Shown here piece after piece: positions 14,199-14,629 of a stretch of 14,629 nt of DNA. The notes beneath the pieces are model-generated. The model was not told the DNA's origin and did not search any database. It saw only the letters and a list, made by a program, of their open reading frames with translations. This DNA is from CAZART01 sp964487555 (GTDB lineage Bacteria > Bacteroidota > Rhodothermia > Rhodothermales > VXPQ01). A program made the translations under genes and the position numbers. Each line of letters opens with the position of its first letter. Position 1 is the first letter of the stretch. Location of the stretch: positions 1 to 14,629 of the forward strand of contig CAZART010000127.1 of the NCBI GenBank assembly GCA_964487555.1, in the 5' to 3' direction.

Positions 14199-14629
14199 CG
14201 AGACAGGTACAGGTTCCTCATCTCATATGGGCGTCGAAAGTGTTCGTCGGTCAGGGTGTCGACGAATGCGATGGCCTCTCCCGTGGACTTCATTTCGGGG
14301 CCGAGCTCCTTCGGCACTTCCGGGAATTTATCCCATGAGAACACAGGCTCTTTGATCGCGAAGCCGACCAGCGTTGACTCGAGCACACCCTGCTCGCGGA
14401 ATTCGGCCAGCTTGTGGCCGAGCATGACCTTCGTGGCGATGTTGGCCACCGGAATGCCCGTAGCTTTCGCTACGAACGGCACCGTCCGCGACGCCCGGGG
14501 GTTCGCCTCGATGCAGTAGACGATCTCGTCTTTCACGGCGAGCTGTACGTTCACCAGCCCGATGACCTGCAGCCGCTCGGCCAGCTCGCGCACATACGTT
14601 TCGACGGTGTGTATGACGTGCTCAGATAG
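14195..14629 (-). CDS. carB: Carbamoyl-phosphate synthase large subunit (3' end only)
   Basis: Makes carbamoyl phosphate for pyrimidines and arginine with the glutaminase CarA. Only the last 144 residues are in the window; the frame is open at the right edge. They form the end of the second ATP-grasp domain: GLVNVQLAV, YCIEANPRASRTVPF (38-52), VAKATGIPVANIATKVMLG, KEPVFSWDKF (93-102) and LGPEMKSTGEA (109-119), which is the catalytic C-terminus. The protein then stops after RRPYEMRNLYLSR, about 25 residues past the STGEA motif. The MGS-like allosteric domain of about 130 residues found in E. coli CarB is absent. Short CarB proteins of this kind are, as I recall, frequent in Bacteroidota. The TAG overlaps the hemD TAA by three bases. 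Confidence 0.94.
   Translation of the reverse strand, partial: LSEHVIHTVETYVRELAERLQVIGLVNVQLAVKDEIVYCIEANPRASRTVPFVAKATGIPVANIATKVMLGHKLAEFREQGVLESTLVGFAIKEPVFSWDKFPEVPKELGPEMKSTGEAIAFVDTLTDEHFRRPYEMRNLYLSR

Overview
The window reads as ordinary chromosomal housekeeping DNA from a GC-rich member of the Bacteroidota/Rhodothermota group. The clues are a CarB C-terminus that stops right after the second ATP-grasp domain, an Obg without a C-terminal OCT domain, a PurS/ClpS/PSD set of Bacteroidota flavour, and starts that mostly lack a Shine-Dalgarno sequence. The lineage is an inference from protein style; no rRNA gene or marker tree is available. I see no phage, insertion sequence, CRISPR array, tRNA or rRNA, and no gap of more than about 215 bases without a gene.

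Bases 1-8399 are all on the minus strand. In transcription order they hold obgE and dprA (overlapping by 4 bases), a membrane-anchored endonuclease/exonuclease/phosphatase protein, rluD, a PtsN-like PTS EIIA, hisS, lgt, and a group II PLP-dependent decarboxylase that runs off the left edge. rnhA (plus strand) diverges from obgE across a 119-base regulatory gap. Bases 9023-11735 return to the minus strand: psd and pssA (stop and start overlapping by one base), purS, clpS, and a decayed 3' part of a YigZ/IMPACT gene. mtaB and hemD follow on the plus strand, and the 3' end of carB converges on hemD with overlapping stop codons.

The functional themes are translation and RNA modification (hisS, rluD, mtaB, obgE), membrane lipid and lipoprotein synthesis (psd, pssA, lgt), nucleotide and tetrapyrrole synthesis (purS, carB, hemD), DNA handling (dprA, rnhA) and proteolysis (clpS). 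Only psd-pssA clearly form consecutive steps of one pathway, making phosphatidylethanolamine.

I found no convincing new system. The best second looks are the yigZ remnant whose N-terminal domain has been replaced by the end of clpS, the 212-base gap between mtaB and hemD with a GC3-rich antisense reading frame, the short CarB, and the membrane-anchored EEP protein. Several starts were revised from the longest open frame: dprA at 7380, PTS EIIA at 3800, clpS at 9729, psd at GTG 11735 and mtaB at 11815.
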